NCBI GenBank assembly: GCA_029224185.1 | Contig: CM055194.1 | Location: 20,404,674-20,468,673, forward strand | DNA: 64,000 nucleotides | DNA from: Karalla daura | Taxonomy: Eukaryota > Chordata > Actinopteri > Chaetodontiformes > Leiognathidae | Reading direction: 5' to 3' | In this document: positions 1 through 14,277 of the stretch, piece by piece | Numbering within the stretch: position 1 is the stretch's first letter | Layout of the letters: the number at the start of each line of letters is the position of its first letter | Notes under the pieces: model-generated | Database searches by the model: none | What the model was told of the DNA's origin: nothing | Seen by the model: the letters and a program-made list of their open reading frames with translations, nothing else | Translations under genes and position numbers: made by a program

Positions 1-775
1 TATTTTCTGGGAAGCTGGATGTGAGTTGGAAACATGAGAGCGGTTGAAAGCGGCCAGCGAGAGCTTGTTCATAAAATAACCCCTAATTGTCGAACGTAAC
101 CCCCTTTGGTAACCTCATCGTGTCGGAGAACCCTCGTAATCCCGAAAGGGAGCAGAAGTGCGGCAATTACAGACGGAGCAGAGTTTACTTTAGCCCGAAG
201 CTAAGTCGGTTGTGCCTGTATCGTCTGCTTGAAGCAAAGTTCACACGAGAAAGATCAAGCGCGGTCGTCAAGGTGATGTTTTCCCTCTTCTCAGGCGACA
301 TGATGTGATTTCTGTCAGGTCAAAGGTGTCACATGAGCCGGGATCAGGACAGACTGGTCCACCAGCAACTCCATAGAAGGAAAACAGAGTTCCAATAACA
401 TCAGGAGTCTCCAAAGGTCCCCAGTCTCTGTGAGGGAACATAGCTATTTGCCAATCCCAAGTCTGACCTGTATAATATTATATTATTCAGAATCTAAACA
501 AAAGTACAATTAAAGGCAGTTTTCTTTGTAAAATACAACAGAATCAGTCAAAATAAACATTGGGACACAGGATTAAGGACTTCCAACAACTGATGTTTAA
601 AACTTTCATCTCATAATATGTTTGTCGTTTTTACTCAGTTATACTTATCTAAACAAACCTATGATCAATGTATTTTGAGAAATGGTTAAAACTAGGTGAC
701 TAGGTATGTGTCAACATGTGCTTCACAACAAACCTGAAAATCCACCAATAGAGCACACAGTTGTGACGCATTTCA

Positions 776-814
776 GTTCAATTCAAGGAACTTTATCTGT
801 ACCCCGGGGGCGTC
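776..814. repeat. fragment of dispersed fish repeat (AACTTTAT-TGT-CCC type)
   Basis: The stretch reads TTCAGTTCAATTCAAGGAAC followed by TTTATCTGTACCCC. It is nearly identical to 25609-25640, which shows it is a dispersed repeat. It resembles the 3' tail of fish non-LTR-derived repeats (ACTTTATT-ATCCC). The family name is not certain. Confidence 0.5.
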
Positions 815-1470
815 TATCAGTCATACGTAAACACCAGTAAAGTCAGAATAATCTTGTAGGACGTCTGCTTTGGCTCAGAGGCAGAAAACTTGCGGTTTGA
901 CTGCTGCTGAGCGGCACAGGCTCGGCCCCGGTGGCGCTAAAACCCAAAGCCAAGGAATTCATTATAACGCAGCATGTGCGTTTTCTCTTTTTTTCTTTTT
1001 TTTTTTACGAGAACTCAGCTGTTTGTCAACAAAATGCTGTGCGGTTGCACGAGACAGGAGATTTACAGCGGCCTTAAAAAGTGGTGGGTTTCCCTCTCTC
1101 TCCCCGCTCCACACGTGTTAACGTGAGAGCGGTGAACGGAGCGAGCCACTCGGGGAGTCCGAGAGGTCAGACGAGTGCAGGGACTCGGTTTGAGTGCTCC
1201 GATAATGCAGAGCAGGGCTTAAGACGCTGGGGAAAGTAATGAAGAAATTCCACTCTCCCCGCTGATCCACCACCCACCTCACCCCCAGCCCCACCCCAAC
1301 TTCTCTGCCTTTTGTGGATGCCCTCACCCCCCACCCTTTTGCTGGCCCCCCGTGCCTAGTTTATCCTAATGCCCGTGTTATGGGAAGGGACAGGCAGCGC
1401 TGCTGGGAGCGTCCTCCGAGCCCCTCCGAGGCTCGTGGGAAGGCGAGGACTGAGTGGATGGCAGCGCTCT

Positions 1471-1478
1471 CTATATAA
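1471..1478 (+). promoter_or_regulatory. isolated TATA-box-like motif in nhs intron 1
   Basis: TATATAAG lies just downstream of a GC-rich 90-bp stretch (1380-1460) and is followed about 25 bp later by a purine-rich segment. It could be the core of an intronic promoter, but no downstream exon can be recognised, so this is weak. Confidence 0.2.
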
Positions 1479-3691
1479 GGTCAAAAAAACCTCAGATCAC
1501 AGCGAGAGAGGGAGAGAGAGAGAGAGCAACTGATCAGGGGAAAAAAGAAAGAAAGGAAACACACATAAACAAGAGTCCTGGCAGGTCGAGCTTTGATCTG
1601 CACATCCAAGATATCTTCTCCTGCCCCTGCCGGCCTCCCTGAGCAGAGGAATCTCTGCAAAACAATTCCTCGAGTAACTCGATTATGGAAAACAAATCGA
1701 GTTTTTGAATTTCATCGGCTGCACGTGCTGTTCTGTGTTTCACAGGGAAGATTATTTCTGTGGCAAAACATGCCCGTGTTAGGATGTGGAAACGGAGACT
1801 AAAGCTTTGAACAGAGTGAGATGGAAAGACAGAAAGACAGAACAAAAAAACTGAAAACTGATTAATAGAGATGTACAAAAGTGCAAGGTATGTTATGATG
1901 AATAGGGTATATAGTGCAGGAAATTGGTCTATATTATGTTGTATGTACAGATACTGATAGTTATAGATATTGATTTGTAGTGCAGTAAATGGTAGTAGTC
2001 CTTCCTCCTCAGATGTTTTATGTCTCAGAGGAAGAAAAAGCATAGAGCAATCATATTCGACATGAATGAAGTAAACAGGTTTGAAATTATTTGCAGTTTA
2101 TCAGTGAAATTGTAGAATTATTTCCAAAGCAGCCATTATATATTCAGCTTCACCTCTTTAAAGCAAAAATACTTGATATATATATAAATATATATCTTTT
2201 TAGAATAAACGTTGCCCATCTGCACACCCACGGACTCAAACACACACTCTCACTCAGTCTCTGTCACTCACACACGCACACACACACACACATCCCGCCT
2301 CGTCATTGGTCCCTTTTGAAAATCCGGCTGTCCAATGACATTCAGGAGCGAGGGAGCTCTCGGATAACAACACCGGTCTCCATGGTGACGGGCTCACTCT
2401 TTAAGACGAGTGTGTCTCTTTCTTTCCTCTCCACATCCGGATTGGTCACGCTGCCTGACGCTGCCTGAAACATCGCTCCGCGTCGTCTCCAGTCCAGACC
2501 CTGAGGCAGCCACACGGGGTGGGGGGGGTGGGAGGGGGGTGAGGGTGAGGGTGAGGGGGTAGGTACTTAGACAGGAGAGACATATAGACACGCATGGAGA
2601 GACTCAGTGGAGCTGAACAGGTCAAATGCAGGTGGCACCTCTTATAGTCTGGAACGCTTTGAGTTAACTCATAATTTCCCTTCAATAATGATACATTTTG
2701 TCCTAAAAGTGCATTTCCATTCATCAGAAATTTCAACCTAACGTTTTAACATAAGGTTGTGAAATCTGAACTCAACTGATATGTCTGGGTGCAGAATAAG
2801 AATAAGAGAATAAGAATAAGAGATAGAAAATGTCCCATTGGGAGATGTTTAGAGCAATACAGTGCTATCAGGGTGGCATTGAAATTTACTGCTGTTAAAT
2901 TACAATTACTAATAGTATTACTACTGTTACTACTAGTATTGCTACTACTACTGTCACGATCAAAAGAGGTAAAAGAAACTCATAATAACATAATTAAATT
3001 TAGACAGAAATGCCAGATAACACCTTCTAACTCCAGGGGGACAAATGGCTGCTCTGCGTGTCCTCTCTGTAATCAGGATGCGGACCTGGTGCGGCGGACG
3101 TGTCCCATCGGTCAGCGTGTGATTGGACGGAGCTCAGCTTGTCCGAGGCTGTAAACAAAAGGCGCAGGAGCGTCTGACTGCAAATGAAACAGGAGCCCTA
3201 TGGGAATAAGCGGCAGCCCCAGAAACTCTATCTGCTCTCTGTGCCGCTGCACAATGCAGCTGCTCCGAGCAGATTTGACTCTCAGCCTTCCGGGTGACTT
3301 GTGATATTTAGGCCGGGCCAGGCAGGACGCCAGGGGCGGTATTAACGGGACACCCAGTTGTTTGTGGGGGGGGGGGGTGTGGCCGGCGGGCAGGGGATGG
3401 TTTCACTATACGACCGGACAGACTGACATCCTTAATGGATCCAAAGTGGCAGCGTCAGCAGCTTGGAGGAAACGCCCGCGGCTGGAACGTGCCACTGGAG
3501 CCGAGCGTGGGGTAACGGGAGCTTCCCCTCGGGTTTGATTTGTAGCGTCGGTCAGCAGAGTCGCGTTCAAGGCGCTGACAACACATCTAAAGGCAGACCG
3601 AGCCACTTGTGTTTTTGTGGAATCACGACAGGTCCCTTTTTAATGAGACTTGTATGAGACAGCCTCTCACAAAGTCAAAGTCAATTTTTGC

Positions 3692-3925
3692 TAAACAAAA
3701 GCAATTTTTCTGAAATGGCTATCAAGTACAGTTGGGACTCAAAGCCATAACTCTTCTTAAGTCTAGACTCACAACATCCCATAATCCAACAAACATGTTT
3801 TTGTGACATTTGTGAGGGTTTTTTTTGACATTGTGGTTTTTCCATTACCATTTTTTTACTATAATATTTAGGTTGTGTGCTTTTCTCTGGTGGAAATTAA
3901 ATCACACTTCCTGACTCACAAAATG
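3692..3925. repeat. interspersed repeat family R1, copy A (degenerate)
   Basis: It contains the blocks TTTCTGAAAT...AAGTACA and TTTCCATTACCA...ATATTTAG...GTGGAAA, shared with copies at 7735-8050, 10190-10345 and 45128-45395. This is the most diverged copy. I see no coding capacity. Confidence 0.45.
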
Positions 3926-6154
3926 CTGGAAATGGCATCTGTGATCGTGTCGCTTAAGTGACATTTCATTAGCTGATTGATTGTTTTACTGTGTTTTTAC
4001 TCGGTGTCATAAACATAATTTCATAGAGGCAGTTCAGTAATAGCACACACAAATGTCTTTTCTGGCTAGTCCATGCCTATGCAGTACAAAGTCCATGTGT
4101 ATTTTTCCATAAACAGAGATGGGTGGTACAATGATATCATTACATACAAGTATGTTCTGCATTTAAATGATGTCAGTTTGAAGATGGCATTTACAGAAAA
4201 GGAAGACGACTTCCCGGACTATAAAAGGTGCAAGAATTGAGTCAGCGTGTAGATTATTCACACACTAGTCCATATAAATAGACAAACGTACGTCCATATG
4301 TCCAAACACAGTCCTGCAGATGAGTTAGATCCTTAGAGAAAGAGTGTCTTCACTGTTCTCAGGGTTTCATTCTGCACCACGCCTGGATCATATTTGTGTG
4401 TTATCAGTTGGGGCTGGTATGCTGCAGTATGGAGGGTCAGGTTCAGCCTCACCTCCACACACACACACACATACACACTGTGTTGGACATGCCCTCCCAA
4501 ACCTCTATATTCTGCACGAGCTGTTTGTTCAGCTGTGGTGCGGATCCTCCTCTGCTTTCGCCGGCCGAGCAGGGAAGTTTAATTCCACAGTTTCACAAAC
4601 CCTCTCCGGGGTCCGGGGGCACCGATAGCTGCAGCGCACAGCAAACAGATGTTGTATTTTTCAGCCCTGATTTGCTGTTCGGGGGTTGGGACCTCGGGGA
4701 GCGGCACAGAGCAGATTTAAGGGCTTGTGTGTTTTTATTACTTGGCTGCAGCTCCCACAGGTGCTTCAGGGGAAAGAGTCCAGCTCGCTTGTTATGATTA
4801 TGGCCCGACTCTTCCTGAAAACGAGCCTGTTTTCTTTTTTCCATCCATCCCCTCCTTTTCTCTCTTTTTTTGTTTTGCTGGTGTTTTGGGGTTAAGCTGA
4901 GATGATGTGTAACGTTACAGGAAATATACTGTGTGTTTCCAGTGCAAGCCGAGAGAGGGTCTATGGAGTTAGAGATCCCAGCATATGGTCATTTATTATC
5001 TTTGAACACACACACACATAGACACTCACACTCTGTTGCACACAGTTTAGTTTCAATGCAGAGCTGTGTTACAATCAAAGACTAGACTATGAGCCACTTC
5101 CAGAGCGGGGGCATCCTTCTCTGTTTTTAAGAAACTCTGGAAGACCCAACTCCTCATTCTACAGTCTGCACAGCACAAATCTGACTTATTCAAATCACAC
5201 CCAGGCCATATATTCATACATAGTCCTAGACTGGATGCATATCTGATGTTGCTTCTCTGTCACTGAAGTGGTGCATCCACTCATACCTCCACACAGAGGC
5301 TTCAGCCCCCCAATCCACAAAAACCCATTGTTCTTTCTTCTTTTCATAATCAGTGTTGTCAGCTCAGATTGAACGACAGCTTCAAAGCCGTTCTATGAAC
5401 AGGGCGTGTGTTACGTTGTGTTTGGATGACTTTAGCTCTGCAGAGTCTGAAATTAAAAATATGATTACAGCAAAAATAAAATCTGAATTCAGTGTAGTCT
5501 TATTCCCTATACACTTCTACTTCTATCTCACATTATCTTTCTCCTTATCATGCCTCTACTTACACTACCACACTTATCCCATGGTAGTCTAAATTATGTC
5601 GAGTACTTTTTTTATAGCTCTGATAAGGTCTCTTGTGATGCAGCTTGCTAGTTTTTCTCCTATGTACGTCATCTTGGACGAAAAAGCGTCTGTTAAATGT
5701 CTAGAAACCATCCAGACTCAGCTCTCAGGCTGAGCTGGGGCCCGACGTGTCCCGATGGTGGTCTGCGGCGTGTTGAGGAAAGCTCTGGTGGGACTCTGAA
5801 GCCATCAGGAACAACTTGACTGGACAAAGATAACTTTTCCCTTCCACCACTTGTGCTGAGCGCCGGTGGTCTCTCCTGCACGCCGCCACCCAAAGTGAGC
5901 GGAGAGCACACGCCCAGAGCTTTGAGAGGGGGAGAGAGGGAGGGAGGGAGGGAGAGAGAGGGAGGGAGGGAGGCGGCCTCTGGGTGTCCTCATGTTTAGA
6001 AAAGACACCTTTATAAACAAAGACTCACTATCTGCTGCAGGGTTGTTGCACTGGCAGCTTTTATAAGTCATTTTAAACATGGTAAAGTACTTTTAGAGCA
6101 ATTTCCCATTTCCCAATTTCCCATGGATGATCGATTTGTGCGCATGTCTACCTT

Positions 6155-6158
<4 letters not shown>

Positions 6159-6223
<65 letters not shown>
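6159..6223. repeat. (TA)n microsatellite, about 32 units
   Basis: This is an uninterrupted TA dinucleotide run of about 65 bp in nhs intron 1. It is self-complementary and could extrude as a cruciform. Confidence 0.95.
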
Positions 6224-6230
<7 letters not shown>

Positions 6231-7734
6231 TGAACATAGTCTTCCGGTCTGAAACGTGATGCCAACATGGCAGTGACTTTACCTGCAATACCACCAAGAT
6301 CCACTAGGGCTGGCTCCAAAACACTCCGGCTCCAATACACATGATCTGGTGGTCAATTTGCAAATACTTCCATGATTAATTCCATATTAGAACTTGAACT
6401 GAATAATAAAGGGCGTCTATGTGATTGATACTGACAACCCCTCTCAAACCTCTGGGTGACATCACAGATCCCAGTGTGGTTTAATCTGGCTCCAAACATT
6501 CAAGATGGCGGCGCCCTGTAAAACAAACTCTGGGCTTCACAAACCAGTGGCTGATTTCACAGTCAGGGCCTGGTCTACGTAAGAAGTGTATTTAATTTCC
6601 TGTGGTGATGCTGTTGGAGATGTAGGTTTTGTAAAGTGCTTTTTAATTATGTTTGCCTGCTCCATAGTGTTTGCCTTGGTGAGCGGTCTGTTTCCTCAAG
6701 TCACTCACGTCGACTCTTACTGTTTTCACTTAAATCAATCTTTTGCATTTATTTCTTATAATAAAAAAAGGTGGCCAGGTCGCTGGAACACCGCTGTATA
6801 TTTCCCCATGTCCATCCTCATTTTAATCACTTTTTACTAAGAGGAACCTGCTTCAGCAGCCGTCCAATCGCAGCCTGGCATCTACAAGTGGGAAAGGTCT
6901 GGATTCCTGCATCGTGCATGTGCAGTGTTTGGCGTTTTAGTAGCTTGGCGGATGTTTCCTTGTTATTTTTTTTGCCTGTCCTGATGGAGAACAGCTCCTC
7001 AGAGGGATTATTTTCACCTGTTGTCCGACTGATTGCAGCTCAATAATTCATCACTAGAGGGTTCACACGTGTGTGATTGAGATAATAATAGTTCCTGTAC
7101 TTTTCTCGCATATTCCAGTGTATTTTTAAGGCGGTATTTTGGGCCAGTCGTGGCCTAAATGGGAGCATTGCAGGTTTGGCTGCGATTTCGTCTCTCGTCA
7201 GGGACAGAATTACGCTTATGTGCGACTAATAAAGCAAGTTAGGAGGAATAAGATAACCCCACAGCGGGACATCAGTGTCATTTTTAATTGGGTTTATGGT
7301 TGGATAAAATTTGCCAAATGACCCTTTACGACAGCAGTCATTAACGTTCATACTGAACATTATCCCCAGGCGCTTCACGTGTCTCACGGCTCACAGTGTG
7401 CGTGTGTGTGTGTCTTTGATTCCCCCTTCTTTGATTCTTTGATTTGATTTGATTGATTTGATTAGATTCCCTTCTTCAGTGTACGTGTTTGATTCCCTTC
7501 ATGGTCCTTCTGCTTACCCTCCTCCTCCTCTCATCTCCTAACTAGCTCTACTGCACTCTTATCCTTTGGTAGAAGGTCTGAAGAATGTAGAGCAGTATTT
7601 AGTGTTAAACTAAGGCCTCTAGTCCAATGTGGCCACAATGTGTTTGTCCTATATAAACCACATTTGGATGAAGGTGTTGTCTGGGACTGGGACACACTGG
7701 CCAAAGGCAGATTACCAAGCAGATGGTGTCTTGC

Positions 7735-8050
7735 AAAAAGTGATATTTCAGGAATTTCAACCAAGTACAATTGCAACTTGCAGGTGTTTATTTGATATTT
7801 TAATTTGATTTCGTCTCCTCCGCTGTCCACACATACCACATTATCTTGTCTGGAGTGAACTGGTCATGTGACCCCCAACGTTACGTCAGGTGACACATGA
7901 ATGCAAACAAAGGCACTTCATAACCACTTCATGAACACTTCAGTATACGGTATATGATATTTGAGTGGGTTTTTTAAAGAAATGTAGGTGTTTCCATTAC
8001 CAGTTTATTATTGCAGTGTTTAGATTTTGCACATTTATGGGGTGAAGGAA
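7735..8050. repeat. interspersed repeat family R1, copy B
   Basis: Blocks in order are AAGTACAATTGCAACTTGCAG, TGTCCACACATACCACATT, GTGAACTGGTCATGTGACCC and TTTCCATTACCAGTTTATT...TTTTGCACATTT. The same blocks occur at 45128-45395 with the same spacing of about 165 bp between the middle and last blocks. The family is not named here. It may be a non-autonomous DNA element. Confidence 0.6.
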
Positions 8051-10189
8051 AGAGTTGAATAGAACAGGATTGTCTTTTGGACCGTAGACGGACACCAGTA
8101 CCCAGATCAGACCCATGCAGGCACAGGGATAACATGCAAACTGGTTTTTGCTGTGGAGAGTCCAGCAAACCCGCATAACCGGTGTAATTTACCAAATGAC
8201 CCTTTATGACAACGTTCATAGAGATTCCTTCATAGTAATTTCATGTTCAGACCTGCGCACACACACCTTCAAATGTCAGCCTTAGCCAAGTGGATTCAGC
8301 CTCATTCCAGGCCATTGTTTGCTGTTGTTAGTTAGTGTGTAATTCTGTTTAACACTGGGGAAGTTTGACTTTGTCAGGAAAACACACAAAGAAAGAGAGA
8401 GAGAGGGAGACGGAGAGAGAGAGAGAGACAGGATTGGCCTACATTCCAGTGGGCGTAAAACTGTCACCACACACTCGACCAAGTGTGTCAGGGATGCCGT
8501 GTCGCTGGCTGCACCCACTAATTTGACATCATGACATAACGGCAGGACCCATCATTACCCAAATGCTACTGCTACAGCTACTGCTGCAGCTACTGCTGCG
8601 CTAGGGTGCTGTTCGGGCGTCCAGTAGAAACTCGTCCACTGCGTCAGACAGGATCGCGTATTGTCCCAACTTCTTTTTCGGTTGTAGATAAAAGACACAC
8701 ACACACAAAAAAGCCAGGATAAAATACCAAATCCAGAGGGCACAGCTGCTCTTTAGCTACAGTCTTGTAGCCACAAAGAACTCCTGCTCTTTCAGCTCGA
8801 CAGCATCTGTCCCTCGCAGCCCTGCGACCAGAGACCAACATGATTTCAATGCTTATTGGCATCCAGTCCTCAGGCCGGCCATTCAGGAAGCACTTACAAG
8901 AGAGAGAGAGGGGGAGAGAGAGAGAGGCCTCCAGGGGCCGCGGGCTCTTCAGGAGCCAGGCCTGTTTTTCTTTTCCTGTTTCGTGTTTTCACTCGGGACC
9001 ACGTCTTTATTTTTTGGGCTCCCTCGGGATAAGGCCGCACTCAGCGCTGAGTGGGGCGGCCGCGGCCGGGCCTGGCGTGTGTAAAGCGGTGTCAGAGGGA
9101 AACCCCTCCGGGGAGCACACGTGTACAGAGATAAGAGCGAGGTGAAGATGTTTGGTTCCTGTTCGGGACGGTCCCGCCACATTCGCTGCTAGATAAGGCT
9201 TTCTCTGAGGCGAAAAGAAAACAGTGCTGCTACTTTTCAGCTCAGCATCTCTCCAGAGACTCACTCAGGGAACAAAAAAAGAAAGAAAGCTGGAAAAAAA
9301 TTATAGCTAGAAGCCCCCCCCAGCCCCCCCGTATCCTGTTGCAATCAACTAATAATGTATTTGCTTTTCTTTCTTTTTCATGCCCCCTCGACCCTGACTT
9401 CCTGCTGCTCTCGATCAATAGGTAAGTACCATCTGACTTATGTTTGCACCGCATGTGGTTCCGATTATATGTCCAGATTATATTCAACAAAAAGCAAACC
9501 ATTTTGTTGTTTGTTGAAGTCACTGTAAGTTTTGCAAGTTTTTTGTTTTTTTTGTCGTTCAGACACATGTAGGTTCACTGCAAGGCAGTGTTTGGGTTTG
9601 CTCTCCACAGCTGTGGCGCGAGGAGCCGTACACGCCCTCTGCATGCACATGTGCCCATTTCCATGGAGACTCAAGAGCTTTACTTGACACACACACACAC
9701 ACACAAACACACACATTTTTTGCCATTTACTGACGCGAGTTGCTGCGTGGAGTCCACTCTTTCACAGCCCAGCTGTGATTGGCTCGGCGTACACACACTC
9801 CATGCTGTCTGCATTGAGTAAACACACACCTCTCTGTCTTCGGCCTCATTCGGAGGACAAACACACACACGCACACACACACACACGCACTGGCAGTTAC
9901 ACAGCAGGTCACCACTTAGGGAGAAGCGTCTCCAACAGGGCAGGTTTGTGTGCTCGTTTCCCAGCTTTGTGCTGACTCAGCACAGCTAACAATAGAAAGG
10001 TACGCTGTGGTATAACCCCCGGTGCATCCTGGGAGGACGCTGCTCTTGGTCACTGACTGACTTTAAGCAAGTTTCCTGTTTTGTTTGTCCCCCACAGTCA
10101 CAAATATGCTTCTGATGAACCCATTCATATGAAACCCACAGTGAGTGTGCATTTAGAAGTGCAGGCTCTGTTCAGGGCGACACAGCAGT

Positions 10190-10345
10190 TTGGTGGTCAG
10201 CGTTTCCATTAGCGCGAAGGGATTTTTCTGAAATTTCTATAAAAGTACAACTGTGACTTGTACTGCAGGCGTTTCCACCAAAAGTTCAGTCTGGCTCCAT
10301 ACCGGGCCATCTGGACATGTGACCCCCCCGTGTCATGTGACATGC
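10190..10345. repeat. interspersed repeat family R1, copy C (partial)
   Basis: It shares GCGTTTCCATTA, TTTTTCTGAAATTTC, AAGTACAACTGTGACTTG and GGACATGTGACCCCC with copy B. The 3' half with the TTGCACATTT block is missing. Confidence 0.55.
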
Positions 10346-11450
10346 GTGTTTAGGTTGTTGATTGGATTAAAGCCGCTGCCACACTATCGTCTAAGCAAGC
10401 ACGGGCTCGGCATGGAGAGGTGATGCTATCTGGTGGAACCATCGTTGCTCCCACGGTGCTTGGACATGTGGGATTTCTCAGGAGCTGCTCTACATCAGAT
10501 AGCATTTGTGATTCGCCGCAATAGATAAGATTTCTTCAACTGAGAACTAAATCGGTACCAGGGTTCAGGAGTCGCTCAACGTCTAAAAGTGGGATTTCTC
10601 ACATCTGCTTCCTGATGGGAGGCAGAATGTTCAGGTCATGGTAAAACTTGTTCCTCATAAAACATCCAGCATGTGTTCTGATTTTCCCTTAAACTCGTAA
10701 TATCTTCTGAACCAGCACAGCGAGAACTTTCCTCGTCGTCCACCCGTCAGAGTCTGGCAGAGTAGCGAAACTACAAACAGACTCCTGGATGGAGTGACGT
10801 CCTTCTGCTCCCGACACCTTAGAGTGCGTAGGGGCAGTTTGGGTGTGGCGGTGGTTTTGGTGGAGGCCCTGTAGGAAAGCGCACGTCCTGATCCCTCTCC
10901 ATTGTTTCCACTGACAGAGCTGCTGCGTTAGCTCCGGCCTCGCTGCCAGCGGCTGGTTTGTGTTGAAGCAGCAGAGCTGAGGGGACGACTCAGCTCGGCC
11001 CGGCTCGGCCCAGCCCGGCCTGGCCCGGGCCCTGCCAGCTCAGCTTGATGCCACTCCCTCTTAATGACTTTCCCACAGACACACTCAGGTCACCGGCCTG
11101 TAAAACCGACCTCAGTCTGACCAGATTTGCCAGCTAAAGAGAGGTTTCCATTGCAGTCGTCCGGCGCAAAACTCTGCCCCGGCCGTCTCTTTCCAAACCA
11201 CACCTTCCCCCGTGTCTGCGTTCTGGGTTTCCTTCGATTTTTTTCTTTCTTTCCCCCCATTCGTCGTGTTTCTCTGCCCTCGCTGTCTGTCTGTTCTCTC
11301 ATTGTGCTCCATGTGAGCACTGAGTGATGCCAGTAAACTGGTGAAACCGGACTCTGGAGCTCACACAGCACTGTGTTTACACAGGAAGCCGTGTGGAGAA
11401 AACCTCCTGTGATTAAGCTGCTCAGACACTTACATAACAGTCTGCATATC

Positions 11451-11453
<3 letters not shown>

Positions 11454-11483
<30 letters not shown>
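11454..11483. repeat. (GT)n microsatellite
   Basis: A GT run of about 15 units in nhs intron 1. Confidence 0.9.
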
Positions 11484-11486
<3 letters not shown>

Positions 11487-12021
11487 CCTGGAGCCCGGCT
11501 ACGGCCCTCGCTGTGATATCTTCCACACCCTCACTCTTGACACACGTGCGATCACGTATCTCGCCCAGGTCACAGTTTCCAACAACCTCCGGTTTCTCTG
11601 CCACTGACCCGAGACCCACACAGGTCTGACCTCTGACCCCGCAGCCGCCACACGCCAAATAACACGCTGATGAATGAGCGTCTGCGCGTCTGTTGTCCTT
11701 GTTTTTGTTGCTGAGAGCTGTTTTTTTTCTCTTTTCTTTTTGTCCGAGAGCTAGGTGATTGCGGGGGTCACACATGGAAGTGAGGGTCAGTCAACTCTGC
11801 TGTAAACACTGCTTTTGTCTGGTCGGGCATGTTTTTGTTTTCTGCATTTCGGTCAGCTGGCTCAGTGTCAGAGGAGCGGTCACTGGGCCTCCATAGGACA
11901 CAGTGTCATAGCTGGACAGCACAGTGACTCTGCAGCATTGATTCAGTCTGTTATCATACCTGATTTTTCCCTTGTATGGTGTTGGATGCCTCAGCAAATG
12001 TAGGTTAAAGGAAATATACAC

Positions 12022-12235
12022 CCTGGACAGGTCTCCAGTCCATCACAGTACACACAGACACACATAGTTTTTTCTCACACTCACACCTCAAGGCAATTGA
12101 AAGTCTCCAGTCAACTTAAATATGCATGTGACTTTGGACTGGAGAGAACTAGACCAGGATAAAACTTGATGGAAACTGGGACTCAAACCCAGGTCCTTCT
12201 TATCGTGCAGCAACACCGTGTTGCAGCCAGTTCAG
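12022..12235. repeat. degraded LINE/L2-type fish repeat
   Basis: The order CCCTGGACAGGTCTCCAGTC, CTCACACCTCAAGGCAATT, CATGTGACTTTGGACTG, then GACTCAAACCCAGG...CTTCTT and GCAGCAACACCGTG follows the consensus of a very common teleost interspersed element derived from an L2-like retrotransposon. It has no ORF. The assignment is from memory of the consensus, so the family label is approximate. Confidence 0.7.
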
Positions 12236-13509
12236 TTCAGTTCACCATTATTTCATTTGAAGGGCCAGTCCAGAGCAAACATTGACTCTTGACACGGTAC
12301 ACAAGCTCTTCAAACACCCACGCCCGAAGATACAAACACAGAAAACAGCCAGAAAAAACCATGCACAGTTGCACACATTGTTCTGCAAGCACATATTCAA
12401 AAAGCCATTTTAATTTGGTTCATTTAATCATTCAAAATGCAGGTGAAATGTGGAGCACTGTGCAGCCATATTGGATTTGGTGCGTTCCAAATGGGTATTA
12501 AGTGTGAAATGCCTGTTTAACCTGAACAACCGCGCAACTGAGTTATTTACCGCAGAGCACACGTCTGAGAACCACAGGTGTAAATAATCGACCGGACTCT
12601 GGCTTCGGTTTCAGGGCTTCCCGGCTCTTTTGTCGGTGCTCCCTGACACGTGGCGACTCTGTGTCGCTCACGCTATCAGTAGCGCCTGAGCTGCTGCCAC
12701 AACACGTCTCAACATCTGCGGCGGAAACGCCGTCCATCCATCACCTGCCGCGTCCATTCACCAGGGAAACCGCTTCCCGCCGCCTCATTCATCAACCCTG
12801 CTCTGGTGCATTCGCTCCTCTGTCAAACACACGCTAACCAGAGCTGTGCCGCCCATCTCCTCCATGTGTTTGGTCTCGGTTTTGGTACACGTGGATTTGT
12901 TTTGAAGTTACGTAACGTCTACATGTGCTTTATTATGACACGCGGGAACACAAAAAAAAGAAGGGGGCCCGGCGGAGTGTGTCTGTTTGGCTGAGGCAAA
13001 GGCCGATGAAAGTTTAATCTCCTCTGCGGTTCCTCTCTGGTTTTCCTTGGCGCCGGACCCGTGGAAAGGTTAATTCACTCTCGGACCCGATCGTCCTGCG
13101 CAACTTTTGTTTCACCTTGTCAGAAATATGCATCCATTTTCCCGTAAGCACCCCGGCTCAGGTCGGACCGCTTCCTCCCCTCCTCGCACCGACGTCAAGG
13201 TTTTTTAATCTCCTCCACCTTGTGGTTAAAACTGCCCTTACTTCCAGTCTTTACTGGAAGTGGTGCTCTTTCTCTCTTCTTCTTTTCTTTTTTTTTTTAC
13301 GCCCTTGCTCCTGACAGTTCCCGCCAGCGAGGCTGAACAAAAGCAGAGAAGAGTAGGTGGAAGGAGGAGGAGGAGGAGGAGGAGGAGGAGGAGGGGGGTC
13401 AGAGGACGCACATTTTCATTTGTGAGACTAATAGGCCAGGTGTACCTGGAGGGTACGGAAACCCGGAGAGCTTTTTCAGCAGGGACCAGCCCAGACACAC
13501 CCCTTCCTC

Positions 13510-13512
<3 letters not shown>

Positions 13513-13551
<39 letters not shown>
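13513..13551. repeat. (GT)n microsatellite
   Basis: A GT run of about 19 units, ending in GAGAGAG, in nhs intron 1. A short (GGA)n tract lies just upstream at 13362-13396. Confidence 0.9.
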
Positions 13552-13557
<6 letters not shown>

Positions 13558-14211
13558 CACTTCAAAGGTCTAGCGAAAGCAGGGACCCGGGCCAAGCTCA
13601 GCAGGAGAGCCATTACAGCGCAATAGGAGTCAGCTGTGACCTCAAAGACCGTTAAATGATGTGATATGAGAGGGTGTGCTGCAGCGCCCAAAGGCCTCCG
13701 TACTGAATCAGGAGGCCGGAGCTGTAAAATGAACTCCGTGCTGATTTAAAGGCTGCAGGAATTTTAAGTGTACTTAGGAGGATTGGCTGCTTTTGCTGGC
13801 TTTTTTTTTCTCCTTCCACCTCCTTCTATATGTGCTGCTGCATTAACGAGCCCAATTTCTTCTTCTCCTTCTTCTCCACGTGCTCGAGGCTGGGTGGTTG
13901 GAAGGGAAGGGGGGGGGTTAATTACAAAAACGAGCCGTTGTTTTACTCTTTACTCGCTATCAGCAGTTATTGTTGTAATTAGGGCCTGGTGTCAGCAGTG
14001 TTTACTGCGCTGCAGAGCGGCCGGGCTGGTGGCTTTTACCTCCGTGTTTGCTGATGCGAGCTGACCTCCCAGGGCTGTGTGCAGACCTAATAATGAGGTG
14101 TCTGGAGGTCAGGAGGTAAGAAGGTCTGCGAATGCAGGTCCCGACCCCTGCCGACCCCGCCAGAGTGGGCACGGAAAGAGCAGGAGGAACGGGCCGCCAA
14201 GTCTGAGGTCG

Positions 14212-14241
14212 AGAGACAGAGGGGGGGGAGAGAGGGAGAGG

Positions 14242-14277
<36 letters not shown>

